Shown one piece after another: positions 1-10,507 of a stretch of DNA of 64,000 nucleotides. Source of the DNA: Calliopum simillimum (lineage: Eukaryota; Arthropoda; Insecta; Diptera; Lauxaniidae). Below the pieces are notes generated by a model. The model had not been told where the DNA came from. It ran no database searches and saw only the letters and a list, made by a program, of their open reading frames with translations. Location of the stretch: NCBI GenBank assembly GCA_951812925.1, contig OX638368.1:74434422-74498421 (forward strand). Reading direction: 5' to 3'. How positions within the stretch are numbered: the first letter of the stretch is position 1; every line of letters begins with the position of its first letter. The position numbers and the translations under genes are program-made.

Positions 1-1666
1 AAGTATCGAGAAACATCCAAAACATCGGTAAAAGTCCAAAAGTATCGAGAAACATCCAAAATATCGGTAAAAGTCCAAAAGTATCGAGAAACATCCAAAA
101 TATCGGTAAAAGTCCAAAAGTATCGAGAAAAATCCAAAAAATCGATAAAAGTCCAAAAGTATCGAAAAATATTCAAAACATCGGTAAAAGTCCAAAAGTA
201 TCGAGAAACATCCAAAATATCGGTAAAAGTCCAGAAGTATCGAGAAACATCCAAAATATCGATAAAAGTCCAGAAGTATCGAGAAACATCCAAAATATCG
301 GTAAAAGTCCAAAAGTATCGAGAAACATACAAAATATCGATAAAAGTCCAAAAGTATCGAGAAACATCCAAAATATCGATAAAAGTCCAGAAGTATCGAG
401 AAACATCCAAAATATCGGTTAAAGTCCAAAAGTATCGAGAAACATCCAAAATATCGGTAAAAGTCCAAAAGTATCGAGAAAAATCCAAAAAATCGATAAA
501 AGTCCAAAAGTATCGTAAAATATTCAAAACATCGGTAAAAGTCCAAAAGTATCGAGAAACATCCAAAATATCGGTAAAAGTCCAGAAGTATCGAGAAACA
601 TCCAAAATATCGATAAAAGTCCAGAAGTATCGAAAAACATCCAAAATATCGGTAAAAGTTCAAGAGTATTGAGAAACATCCAAAATATCGGTAAAAGTCC
701 AAAAGTATCGAGAAACATCCAAAATATCGATAAAAGTCCAAAAGTATCGAGAAACATCCAAAATATCGGTAAAAGCCCAGAAGTATCGAGAAAAATCCAA
801 GATATCGATAAAAGTCCAAAAGCATCTAGAAACATCCAAAATATCGATAAAAGTCCAAAAGTATCGAGAAACATCCAAAATATCGGTAAAAGTCCAGAAG
901 TATCGAGGAAAATCCAAAATATCGATAAAAGTCCAAAAGCATCGAGAAACATCCAAAATATCGGTAAAAGTCCAAAAGTATCGAGAAACATTTAAAATAT
1001 CGACAACAGTTCAAAAATATCGAAAAACATCCAAAATATCGGTTAAAATCCAAAAGTGTCAAAAATATCGATCAAAGTCCAAAAGCTTCGAGAAACATCC
1101 AAAATATCGGTAAAAGTCCAAAAGTAGCGAGAAACATCCAAAAAAAAAAGGTAAAAGTCCAAAAGTATCGAGAAACATTTCAAATATCGACAACAGTTTA
1201 AAAATATCGAAAAACATCCAAAATATCGGTTAAAATCCAAAAGTGTCAAAAATATCGATCAAAGTCCAAAAGTATTGAAAAACATCAAAATTATCGGTAA
1301 AAGTCCAAAAGTATCGAGAAACATCCAAAATATCGATAAAAGTCCAAAAGTATCAAAAAACATCCAAAATATCGGTAAAAGTCCAAAAGTATCGAGAAAC
1401 ATTTAAAATATCGATAACAGTCCAAAAATATCGAAAAACATCCAAAATATCGTTTAAAATCCAAAAGTGTCAAAAATATCGATCAAAGTCCAAAATATCG
1501 GAAAACATCCAAAATATCGGTAAAAGTCCAAAAGAATCGAGAAACATATAAAATATCGATAACAGTCCAAAAATATCGAAAAACATCCAAAATATCGGTT
1601 AAAATCCAAAAGTGTCAAAAATATCGATCAAAGTCCAAAATATCGAAAAACATCCAAAATATCGGT
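1..1666. repeat. 39-bp minisatellite array, about 42 units
   Basis: Tandem array of a 39-bp unit running off the left edge of the window. Each unit is a diverged dimer of two half-repeats, AAAAGTCCAAAAGTATCGAG (20 bp) and AAACATCCAAAATATCGGT (19 bp); both halves share a TCCAAAA..TATCG core. Units differ by point changes such as GGT/GAT after ATATC. Because 39 is divisible by three, long open frames appear on both strands, but they translate to a 13-residue repeat and are not taken as genes. The array ends in a flank that recurs twice more in the window, so it appears to be the internal part of a dispersed repeated unit. Confidence 0.95.
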
Positions 1667-1985
1667 GCAGAACGTCGACAGAGTGCAACGAAACAGGTTT
1701 TGTGCAAGCAAGAGAAAAACAACAACAACAAAATTTCTCTCGCTCCACTGTCTCATTCACTTTCTTAACAACACAGCATAACTCTGTGGGTGCTGTTGTT
1801 GTTGTAATTATATGGGAAACTTTGATCCTGTTTTTAAATGCCTTAATGGCAATTTATGAGGATAATTTTTGGATTCGTGGATTCTACACCACAGTACCTA
1901 TCATATAAAAAAAAAAATATCCAAATTCGGTTAAATTGTTAGCTCGCAAAAGGGAGACAAAAAAAACTGTTCACGTATTTTTATA
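1667..1985 (+). repeat. Right flank of the minisatellite unit, copy 1
   Basis: Non-satellite sequence starting GCAGAACGTCGACAGAG and ending near CACGTATTTTTATA. The same roughly 310-bp sequence follows minisatellite repeats at 13554 and 57373, which shows that array plus flank form one dispersed family. It contains CAA/GTT trinucleotide runs and no convincing coding frame. In this copy the flank is split by the Helitron at 1986; the part after 4343 resumes with TATAGATA, which matches the uninterrupted copies. Confidence 0.75.
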
Positions 1986-2166
1986 TCTACTAGAGTTCGC
2001 CTTGTGGCCGAAATTCGACCATTTCGATTTGACCATAAAATAAAGGAAAAAGTTTTTATACACTTCCTTGGTCGATAAAACACATAAAACTTTAAATATT
2101 CTTCCTTAGGGTTCGGGTTATTTGCATCGGTGCAGCAGCTAAGTTGCAATATCGTACTTTCCATTT

Positions 2167-2870
2167 AGAGGCGTGTAGCTCCTACTAAAGAGCAAACAGT
2201 TTTTGATATCTTTCTATACCAAAATTCATTAAAATCAATCATGCTATATAGTGCTAACTCTATATCTATATCAAATTTCATAAAAATCGTATGCAGTGTT
2301 TTCGCCATGAGAGCGTTTTTTTTTATTTAGGGGCGTGGCACTGCCCACTGAAAGCATAATGGCCATGTTATCGTTCCTTAGTGCTAACCCTGTCTTTATA
2401 CCAAATTTCGTTGAAATCGATGCAGCGGTTTAGCGTGAGAGCGTTTTTTTTTCATTTAGGGGCGTAGCACCGCCCACTGAAAAATATAATGTTCACATTA
2501 TCGTTCCTTAGTGCTAACCCTATCTTTATACCAAATTTCGTTGAAATCGATGCAGCGGTTTAGCTGTGAGAGCGTTTTTTTTATTTAGGGGCGTGACACC
2601 GCCCACTGAAAAACATAGTGGTCATATAATCCTTCCTTAGTAATAACCCTATCTCCATACCAAATTTCATTAAAATCGATGCAGCGGTTTAGCTGTGAGA
2701 GCGTTTTTTCCATTTAGGGGCGTGGCACCGCCCACTGAAAAACATTATGGTCATATTATCGTTCCTTAATGCTAACCCTATCTCCATATTAAATTTCGTT
2801 AAAATCGATGTAGCGGTTTAGCCGTGAGAGCGTTTTTTCCATTTAGGGGCGTGGCACCGCCCACTTGAAA
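2167..2870. repeat. 129-bp tandem repeats with a GC-rich palindrome box
   Basis: Five boxes starting at 2330, 2459, 2588, 2717 and 2846 are spaced exactly 129 bp apart. Each contains the near-palindrome GGGGCGTGGCACCGCCCAC followed by related text ending TTTAGCTGTGAGAGCG. A diverged sixth copy lies upstream at about 2167. The boxes are much more GC-rich than their surroundings. The repeats lie inside the Helitron. No gene is visible. Confidence 0.85.
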
Positions 2871-3359
2871 AAAAATATAGTCCTATGCACTGCTCCTCCT
2901 TACAACCTTTCCAACAAAAAAAAATCTAGCAAATCGGTTGAGATTTAGGTATAGAAACAGGGACTGAACCGATTTCGTTTGCCTATTTATATATAGATAC
3001 TATTTATATAAAATTGCTTATATGAAAACCCTATGTAACGATTTGGTGCAAAATATACCGAACCGATTTTAATAAATTTTTTTTTAAAACCTTCTACGTG
3101 TAATAACAAACGGGATTGTATACTTATTTTTTTTTGGTTTTTATAAGGTAAACCTTTCGTTTTTTAGTATGAAGTTGTTGAAAAAAAAATTCAATGCTTG
3201 CATAAAAATGATCGTTTGCATTTCAGTTGCTATAGCTTGCTGTGCCATGAGTTATCTGCTGCTGTTGTTGTCTTTTCCGTCTCTTTCATTTACTGTTTTT
3301 TTTATTCTTGATGTTGTGTTGTTGATGAGAGCAAAAATGAGAGTGATTTCGTCAGTGAT

Positions 3360-4215
3360 GCCAACTCAATATTTTCAATATTTTTGGACTTTTAACGATG
3401 TTTTACATGTTTCTCAATATTTTTCAATTCTTAGACTTTGACCGATTTCTTCGATGCACATATTTCACTATTTTTCGAAACTTTGGATTTTGTTTCGATA
3501 TATTGAATGTTTTGTTTTTAGACTTTTACCGATTTCTTCAATGTGTTTCAATATTTTTCAAAACTTTTGAGCTTATACCGATACATAGGATGTTTTTCGA
3601 TTTTTTTTTTTTGTAATTTTACCGATATTTTGGATGTTTTTCGATAAACTTAGACTTTTGCCGATTTCTTCGATGTGTTTCAATATTTTTCAAAACTTTC
3701 GGACCTTTAGCGATATATAGGATGTTTTTCGACGTTTTTGAACTTTAACCAATATTTTGGATGTGTTTCTATAAACTTGGACTTTACCGATTTCTTCTTT
3801 GTGTTTCAATATTTTCCGAAACTTTTGGACCCTTTTTCGATATATTGAATATTTTTCGATATATGTATTTGGACTCTCACCGATTTCTTCAATGTTTTCC
3901 AATAATTTTGGACTTTTACCGATATGTAGGATGTTTTTCGACATTTTTGGACCTTCACCGATATTTTAGATGTTTTGGACTTTTACCTATACTTTAGATG
4001 TTCTTCTATACTTTTAGACTTTTGCCGATATTATTGATGTTTTTCGATACATTTGGGCTTTTACCGATATTTTAGATGTTTTTCAATATTTTTCGAAACT
4101 TTTGGACATTTACCGATATTTTGGACGTTTTTCCATAAACTTGATCTCTTACCGATTTCTTCAATGTAAATTTTAATATTTTGCGATACTTTTGGAAACT
4201 AACCGATAAAATAAA
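3360..4215 (-). repeat. Diverged minisatellite-like repeats, inverted
   Basis: Repeated phrases such as TTTTGGACTTTTACCGATAT and GGATGTTTTTCGATA are the reverse complement of the 39-bp minisatellite unit at 1-1666. Spacing is less regular and divergence higher than in the main arrays. The block lies inside the Helitron, just before its 3' hairpin, in the orientation opposite to the other arrays in the window. Confidence 0.75.
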
Positions 4216-4311
4216 TATATCGGAGCATCTGTTAGTGGCACATTGTTTTAAAAAATAAAAAAAAGTTTTCGTTACTAGCTTTTTTGTGCAATCTGGCTTT
4301 TTATTATTATT

Positions 4312-4343
4312 AAAACCCGTGCAACGCCGGGTAAAACAGCTAG
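4312..4343 (+). other. Helitron 3' terminus: hairpin plus CTAG
   Basis: Stem ACCCG (4315-4319) pairs with CGGGT (4328-4332) around the loop TGCAACGC. Seven bases later the element ends in CTAG (4340-4343), with T next. This is the canonical layout of a Helitron end. Confidence 0.8.
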
Positions 4344-4746
4344 TATAGATATAAATAGAAACTTATAATGAGAATTTATTTTTTTTCTGCTATTTAGCAT
4401 TGCACGTGAAAATACGTGCATATCAGTGTGCTCAAAAGGCAACTTAAACTTTTACACTGGTATATGCACAAAAAAAAAAAATAAAGATGGGGGTTTCGGT
4501 TACCGTCACATGACGCTAGGGGTGGTCTGGTTCAGCGTCACTTTTTGTCACATAGGGGGGAGGGGGTTCATTTTAGCGAATTTTAGCGTCACAGAGTTTA
4601 TGGACAGCCCCTTACGAGAAAAGTGTATAAGGCAGAAAATGCTTAGAATCGTCCAAAACATATGTGTGAATTTTTAATTTTTTCGAACATTTTATAATTT
4701 TTCAAAATTAGGCTAAAATAAAAAAATCTAAAAAAAATCACACGTA

Positions 4747-5590
4747 GAGTAGAACGGGGCAATGTCGTGCACTCAACTTTGACATGCTCGTAAAGCCGTA
4801 CATCTCAAGCGAATGCGACGAGTAAGCATCCGATCGAAAGATAATTTCGTTGGTTACATCTATGTGTAACAACATTTGTGTAGCGAGAAATTGTGTTTGT
4901 GTAAGTGAAGAAAAAAAAAATGTGCACGACATTACCCCCCTCAAAATTTGTGGGGTAATGTCGTGCATTGTTTTCCGAGTATAGTAAAGGTACCAAAATG
5001 TGTGAGAAATGATAGGTAGTGGTTCTATTAGTGGAGATTTAGCATTATCATGTATTTATTCATTACTATACAAGTGTGAAGTACATAATATGTTGTGTAG
5101 AGTAGAAGGGGGCAATGTCGTGCACTCAGCTTTGACATGCTCGTAAAGCCGTACATCTCAAGCGAATGCAACGAGTAAGCATCCGAAATTGTGTTTGTGT
5201 AAGTGAATGTGCACGACATTACCCCAATGGTCGTTTTAAAGGTCAACATCGATAACTCGGTGAAGCCCAAAATTTTTTTCGAAAACCAAATACTTCTTTT
5301 CTTTGGCAGGATATTTCGTTTCAGAAAACACTTACCTGGTATATTTTCCCGGAAGGAAAATTGTTTTTCTAACCCGATAAAAAAACACTTTTATCGTCCC
5401 AAAAGCGTGCGTTTTGAAAAAAAGGTTACTCTGTAGAGACGAACTGGTGAAAATTGCTAGTATTATATGCATAAGCTCAGTAGGTCAGCAGGTCCCTACC
5501 TTACGAACAGTTGGTAAATCATTCAATTCTTTGGGCTAAAACAGCCAGTGCACGACATTACCCCCTGCACGACATTACCCCGTTCTACTC
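4747..5590. mobile_element. TA-flanked MITE with internal terminal-repeat copies
   Basis: Terminal inverted repeats begin GAGTAGAACGGGG(C/T)AATG at both ends and are flanked by TA (4745-4746 and 5591-5592). The motif GGGGTAATGTCGTGCA or its complement recurs inside (around 4930-4970, 5100-5120, 5205-5225 and 5550). A block of about 85 bp at 4747 is repeated directly at 5101, so the element looks like nested or rearranged copies of a smaller MITE. TA duplication suggests the Tc1/mariner superfamily; no transposase is visible. Confidence 0.75.
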
Positions 5591-5596
5591 TACTCT

Positions 5597-5942
5597 TTGG
5601 ACAATTCTAAGCATTTTTTGCCATATAAAATTTTTTCGTTATGCACCTTGGTTTTGAGTAAAAACCGTTTTTCCTACCGCGAACTGCTTAACTGCGTATC
5701 AGATAGGATTGACGAAGAATCATTGATGGAAACTGAAGATCTATACAATGAATTGGGAAAACTAGAACACTTAACTGAAAAAAAAAAAGAAATTTGGTGA
5801 GAAAAAAATCACAAGAAATAAGGCTGAAGAAGCACCCTGCAAGATATGCGAAAAGAAAAATAAAGGCAAACGTTATCACTCTAAATCTGCATGTTGGTTT
5901 AAAAGTAAAAATGAAGATAAAATAAAAAAAAAGTATGAGATC
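5597..5942 (+). pseudogene. Retroelement gag-like fragment with a zinc knuckle
   Basis: A short open frame (5597-5800) rich in charged residues is followed, in another frame, by a segment at about 5817-5930 reading CKICEKKNKGKRYHSKSACW, a Cys-X2-Cys-X9-His-X4-Cys cluster followed by a Lys-rich tail. This resembles nucleocapsid-type zinc knuckles of LTR-retrotransposon Gag proteins, though the spacing is longer than the classical CX2CX4HX4C. The fragment is cut off by the start of the Penelope-like copy at about 5943. No flanking LTR was recognised, so its family is uncertain. Confidence 0.4.
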
Positions 5943-6967
5943 CGAAAACGCTCCTTTAAGACCTATAATATCTTGTGTTAATTCACCTAATCATTCGCTG
6001 GCCAGTTTTCTTTATCAAAAACTTAAAAATATTTGTCTTGCACCTGCTTCTCATGTTAACAATAGCTTTGAATTAAAAGAAAAATTGAAAAATTTCAATA
6101 TTCCACAAGATTATGTCTTACTATCACTTGATGTCTGTTCTCTATTCACTAATATTCCGTGTGAACTAGCTATTCAAAGTCTTGATAAACGTTGCACCCA
6201 TATTATTGACAATTGTAATATTCCATACTGTGATATTATTGAAATCACAAAGTTCCTTTTTAACAACACGTTTTTCTCCTTCAATGGAAAGTTTTATCAT
6301 CAAATTTTTGGCACCCCAATGGGTTCTCCGATATCCCCATTTTTTGCTGATTTATGCATGGACGACTTGGAAAGAAGTTGTTTGGGCATATTAAAAAACT
6401 TATACAATTGCGATGTCCTTTTTTACTTCAGATATGTCGATGATACGTTACTTTGCGTTCATAAGGAATATATTGATACTGTTATTAATGTTTTCAATTC
6501 ATATCATGAAAAACTTCAATTCACGTATGAACTTGAAAACAATAATAGAATCAATTTTTTGGATTTAACTATCATTAGAAAAAACAACCGACTTATTACA
6601 GATTGGTATCAGAAACCTACATATTCTGGGAGAATTCTGAATTTCAAATCTAACCATCCCATCAACCAAAAACGTAATATTGTTTTTAATTTAGTAGACA
6701 GAGCTGTCTCACTTTCACATAAGTCTTTTCACAAAAAGAATATTATATATGTTAAAAGTTTGTTAACTAATAACGATTATCCGTTGCGGTTTATAAATGA
6801 TTGTATAACTGCAAGACTGAATGTCATTAAAACAAAAAAGAAAAAAGAATCAACAAATGAGTTGCAAAACTCTAAAAATCGTAATATGGTGGTGCCCTTT
6901 ATTAATAAAGCATTTTTTTCAAAGTGCAAACACACTTTAAAAAATTATGATTTAGGCACAATTCCAA
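5943..6967 (+). pseudogene. Penelope-like reverse transcriptase, partial (copy 1)
   Basis: The frame opens in the fingers region (ENAPLRPIISCVN) and runs through the palm motifs SLDVCSLFTNIP, GTPMGSPISPFFADL, RYVDDTLLC with the catalytic Asp pair, and NFLDLTI, then WYQKPTYSGRILNFKSNHP, a Penelope-family signature. The N-terminal roughly 300 residues present in copy 2 are missing. The frame reads on into the DINE insertion after 6967, adding meaningless residues. The element would copy its RNA at a target site primed by the endonuclease; this copy is truncated and interrupted and should be inactive. Confidence 0.9.
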
Positions 6968-7583
6968 CTAGTAAGGGTGTAAGGGTGCAGTATTTTGAAA
7001 AGTTTGCTTATATGGGAGGTGCCACGCCCTCTTGTCCGAGTACACCCAGTTTTTGTTCAGAGCTTGCATTTATAGTTTTTAGTGTCAGAGTGAAATTTAG
7101 TTGGATTATCTCAAAAAACTCTTTCAGTATAGCATTTTGAATCTTTTGCTTATATGGGAGGTGCCACGCCCCCTTTGTCTGATTTCACCCAATTTTTGCT
7201 GAGAGCTTTCATTTATAATTCTTAGTGTCTGAGTCAAATTTGGTTCGAATATCTCAAAAAACGCTTTCAGTATAGCGTTTTGAAGCTTTTGCTTATATGG
7301 GAGGTGCCACGCCCTCTTGTCCGAATTCGCTCAAATTTTTATTAGAGCTTGCGCTTACAATTCGTAGTACTTATATGTATTGTGGTTGCATTGTCGTGAA
7401 AAATACTCCTAAAATTGCATTTTGAATATAATTTTTGTATGGGCGGTAGGCGTGTCCGTTGACCGATTTTGCTCATTTTCAATCCCCCGAGCTAACTTTG
7501 ACGACGGAGGCAGTGTACCAAATTTCATTGAATTATCTTGCTCAGTTTTCCCAAAAAGTGTATTTCAACACACAGCCAGCCAC

Positions 7584-7647
<64 letters not shown>

Positions 7648-7781
7648 ACAGACGGACATGGCTATATCGACTCAGGAGGTGACGCTGATCAAGAATATAT
7701 ATACTTTTCTATACCTGCCACGCCTCCTTCTCTGCGTTACAAACGGAAGGACAAAGTGAATATACCCTGGGTGTAGGGTAT
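6968..7781 (-). mobile_element. DINE-1/INE-1-like element in Penelope copy 1
   Basis: Inserted in the Penelope frame; copy 2 shows the intact target (CCAAAAATTAAG). The right end reads CCCTGGGTGTAGGGTATA, the complement of the TATACCCTACACCCAGGG start seen at 10508 and 49232. Next to it are a CAGC microsatellite and a conserved GACGGACATGGCTATATCGA block typical of fly DINE-1/INE-1 elements (non-autonomous Helentron relatives). The left half is made of roughly 130-bp repeats carrying GGGAGGTGCCACGCCC. The left end is CTAG, but the terminal hairpin present in the other copies is missing. Confidence 0.7.
7572..7655. repeat. CAGC microsatellite
   Basis: About 20 copies of CAGC, or CCAG in another register, inside the DINE-like element. 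A central microsatellite is usual for DINE-1-type elements. The reading frames across it (poly Ser-Gln-Pro-Ala) are repeat artefacts. Confidence 0.9.
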
Positions 7782-7787
7782 AAAAAT

Positions 7788-8121
7788 TAAGAAAACTTTG
7801 AACCAGATTGTAGTTCTAGGCAAGGATCCAACAGAAAAATGGGAAAAAACTGGTGTTGTTTATAAGCTTTGTTGCAACAATTGTAATGCTGTCTATTATG
7901 GGGAAACCAAGAGAAGTTTAAAAGAACGCATAAATGAACATAAACGAAACAAAGATCCCGATCATGTTATTTACAATCACATTGTTACCAATAAACATAC
8001 TTTTGATTTTCAAGGTGTTAGAATTGTAGATAGTGATAAAAACAACATTAATAGACAGGAAGATGTTTGTAAATTAAATAACACCTACAAACGGCTATTA
8101 CAAAAAAACTTTCAATCTTAA
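7788..8121 (+). pseudogene. Penelope GIY-YIG endonuclease domain (copy 1)
   Basis: Downstream of the DINE insertion the frame resumes and encodes a GIY-YIG endonuclease: VVYKLCCNNC (the GIY strand with the Cys cluster typical of Penelope endonucleases), then AVYYGETKRSLKERINEH (YIG strand plus the conserved Arg helix), and a HTFDFQGVRIVD strand. In Penelope-like elements this domain follows the reverse transcriptase and nicks target DNA. The frame ends at 8121 with a Lys/Asn-rich tail. It is separated from its reverse transcriptase by 0.8 kb of inserted DNA. Confidence 0.85.
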
Positions 8122-8472
8122 AAAATAAAAATAGAAGTTCATATTAATTATATTAAAATTTTTGACTACCAGTGTAACTACTGTGAAATGTACGGTTTAT
8201 TAGCTGATGGTTGAGAATAGTTTTTTACTCTTATACATTTCAATGTTTTTTATATGTCTCTTGTTGATACACATTTTTTGATGTTGCTTTACATGTTTCT
8301 TTAAACATTTTATTGTTCACTCTTGGTTATGTTAAGAATAACTTTAATATTACTTACTTTTAATCAGAGGTCTGTGTCACTGTTTGACATTTGTGATTTT
8401 TTCAAGATTTTTTTTGTAATAATTTTGTAAGCTTTGTGCGATTAGTGTTAAAAAATATTGTATTGATTTAAC

Positions 8473-8541
8473 TATTGTATATTTATAGTGTAAACCTGAT
8501 GAGGTCAACGATTTGTTGACGAAACGTCGAAAAATATTAAA
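8473..8541 (+). ncRNA. Hammerhead-ribozyme-like motif in Penelope copy 1
   Basis: Core CTGATGA (8496-8502), stem II TCAAC/GTTGA around the loop GATTT (closed by G8503-C8520, with G8504 bulged), then GAAACGTC (8521-8528). ACGT can pair with itself, giving a palindromic stem III as in short-stem type I hammerheads; cleavage would follow C8528. Stem I is weak: only one closing pair, then possibly AUAUUU (8480-8485) with AAAUAU after an internal loop. Hammerheads are known from Penelope-like elements, which supports the call; the bulge and weak stem I lower confidence. Confidence 0.55.
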
Positions 8542-8624
8542 GAAAATTAAAATTAATGCACTAGTGTTTTAATAACCTAGGCAAGTTTGCTCCAACAGAT
8601 CGAACAAAAACAATTTAATCAATA

Positions 8625-10507
8625 GTGGAGAGCAATATTCTTCCAAATAATAATTATTCCGGACTTAGATCAGAGTCAGTCCAAAATACTACATCAACAC
8701 AAACTACTGAAAACTTTTTCTACTTGATATCACAACAATACGGAATTGTTAAAACATCGTTGTTCAAAAAATACATGAAATTCAACCAACAACTAGCACT
8801 AGCTGTAAGTCGTCGACATTTTCTTTTACGCTGCCGAACTGAACAACTTCTTCCAAGTCATCTTAGAAGTATTTCCAATTCTATGAATATGAGAACTTAT
8901 TATAGCAAGTTCTGTAAAAAACTACACTATGATTCCTTAGAAAAATTTAAATGGAAATTGCTAAATCTTGAAATTAAGGATATTAATATTCATATAAAAT
9001 TTTTAACCTCAAAACTGAACAAAAATAAGTTACTTTTAGAGAAGACTAACATAGAAAATTATCTTTTGACGGATTTTTTTGAAAATAACTTGACATATTT
9101 TTCTAATATAAAAGAAAGAAACCAATCTCAACTCATCAGAAAATTCAATAGTCTCCAATCAACAAGTTTATATGGTAACAATATGGTTAGTAATAGAAAC
9201 TTGAATAATAGAAACAGGGATAATTTTTTTACGAATTTGAGTGACATTACAGTGCCCGATGCGGTTATTGATGTTATATCTCTTGGTCCAAATTATAGTC
9301 AGTCTACAAACATGTCAAAACTAGACACTATCAATGCGGTTAAAAACTTAGAATCATCTCTAGAATCTGTGCAATTAAGTTTTGAACGGAAGTGTGATAT
9401 TCGAGAAAAAATGGTCAACAATATTCAAATTGCATTACACCAAAATGTACACCAAAAATCCACAATAGAAGGTAGAGATTTCTTAAAAAATTTAAGGGCG
9501 ACAAAAACTTTTTTAAAAAACAATGATGACATTTTTTTCACAGTTGCGGACAAGGGTAACCAAAGCTAATTTACTTCTGAATGACACCACAGTATATAAT
9601 CAAATAAACAAGAATCCTTTAAAAAGACTGCAAACTGAAGTCAAAAACTTCTTCATTGACTTAAATGACAAAGGTTTCTTGTCGAACAAGTTTCACAAAA
9701 ATGCTCTTTCTCAGACAGACACCTCATTGCCTAAGTTTTACGGTTTACCAAAAATTCATAAGGAAAACGCTCCTTTAAGAACTATAATATCTTGTGTTAA
9801 TTCACCTAATCATTCGCTGGCCAGTTTTCTTTATCAAAAACTTAAAAATATTTGTCTTGTACCTGCTTCTCATGTTAGCAATAGCTTTGAATTAAAAGAA
9901 AAATTGAAAAATTTCAATATTCCACAAGATTATGTCTTACTATCACTTGATGTCTGTTCTCTATTCACTAATATTCCGTGTGAACTAGCTATTCAAAATC
10001 TTGATAAACGTTGCACCCATATTATTGACAATTGTAATATTCCATACTGTGATATTATTGAAATCACAAAGTTCCTTTTTAACAACACGTTTTTCTCCTT
10101 CAATGGAAAGTTTTATCATCAAATTTTTGGCACCCCAATGGGTTCTCCGATATACCCATTTTTTGCTGATTTATGCATGGACGACTTGGAAACAAGTTGT
10201 TTGGGCATATTAAAAAACTTATACAATTGCGATGTCCTTTTTTACTTCAGATATGTCGATGATACGTTACTTTGCGTTCATAAGGAATATATTGATACTG
10301 TTATTAATGTTTTCAATTCATATCATGAAAAACTTCAATTCACGTATGAACTTGAAAACAATAATAGAATCAATTTTTTGGATTTAACTATCATTAGAAA
10401 AAACAACCGACTTATTACAGATTGGTACCAGAAACCTACATATTCTGGGAGAATTCTGAATTTCAAATCTAACCATCCCATCAACCAAAAACGTAATATT
10501 GTTTTTA
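8625..10507 (+). pseudogene. Penelope-like N-terminal region and reverse transcriptase (copy 2)
   Basis: The first frame (to 9569) holds the Penelope N-terminal region with an ITVPDAVIDVISLGPNYS segment and ends in the conserved FTVADKGNQ motif, where a frameshift occurs. The second frame (overlapping, from 9523) continues with FYGLPKIHKENAPLR, SLDVCSLFTNIP, GTPMGSPIYPFFADL and RYVDDTLLC, and reaches the DINE insertion at 10508. In the first frame a stop codon directly precedes the GTG at 8625, so the true start may be a downstream ATG. The catalytic residues of the reverse transcriptase are intact, but the protein cannot be made in one piece. Confidence 0.88.

Larger units (their letters stand above)
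1986..4343 (+). mobile_element. Non-autonomous Helitron
   Basis: The 5' end begins TCTACTAGAG and the 3' end is CTAG followed by T, preceded by a GC-rich hairpin, as expected for Helitrons (5' TC, 3' CTRR, insertion between A and T, no target duplication). Removing 1986-4343 joins ...TTTTTATA to TATAGATA, close to the uninterrupted flank at 57650 and 13850, so both borders are supported by empty-site copies. No Rep/helicase coding region is visible. The interior carries five 129-bp repeats and an inverted block of minisatellite-like repeats. Confidence 0.75.
5943..8619 (+). mobile_element. Penelope-like element, copy 1 (5'-truncated)
   Basis: A 5'-truncated Penelope-like retroelement: reverse transcriptase, GIY-YIG endonuclease and a 3' untranslated region, split by a DINE-like insertion at 6968-7781. 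Its 3' end (CAATTTAAT at 8611-8619) joins directly to the 5' end of a second, longer copy. A truncated copy head-to-tail with a fuller one is the typical Penelope arrangement (pseudo-LTR). Nucleotide identity with copy 2 is very high over the shared parts. Confidence 0.9.

Noticed and set aside
173..1473. Long open frames on both strands with a 13-residue repeat
   Set aside because: They follow from a 39-bp tandem unit whose length is a multiple of three; there is no start context, domain or codon bias, and the same frames occur in every array.
1..1666. CRISPR-like array
   Set aside because: Repeats are contiguous with no unique spacers, and the context is a eukaryotic genome.
7422..7776. 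Ser-Gln-Pro-Ala repeat proteins
   Set aside because: Encoded by the CAGC microsatellite of a DINE-like element; overlapping frames in all registers.
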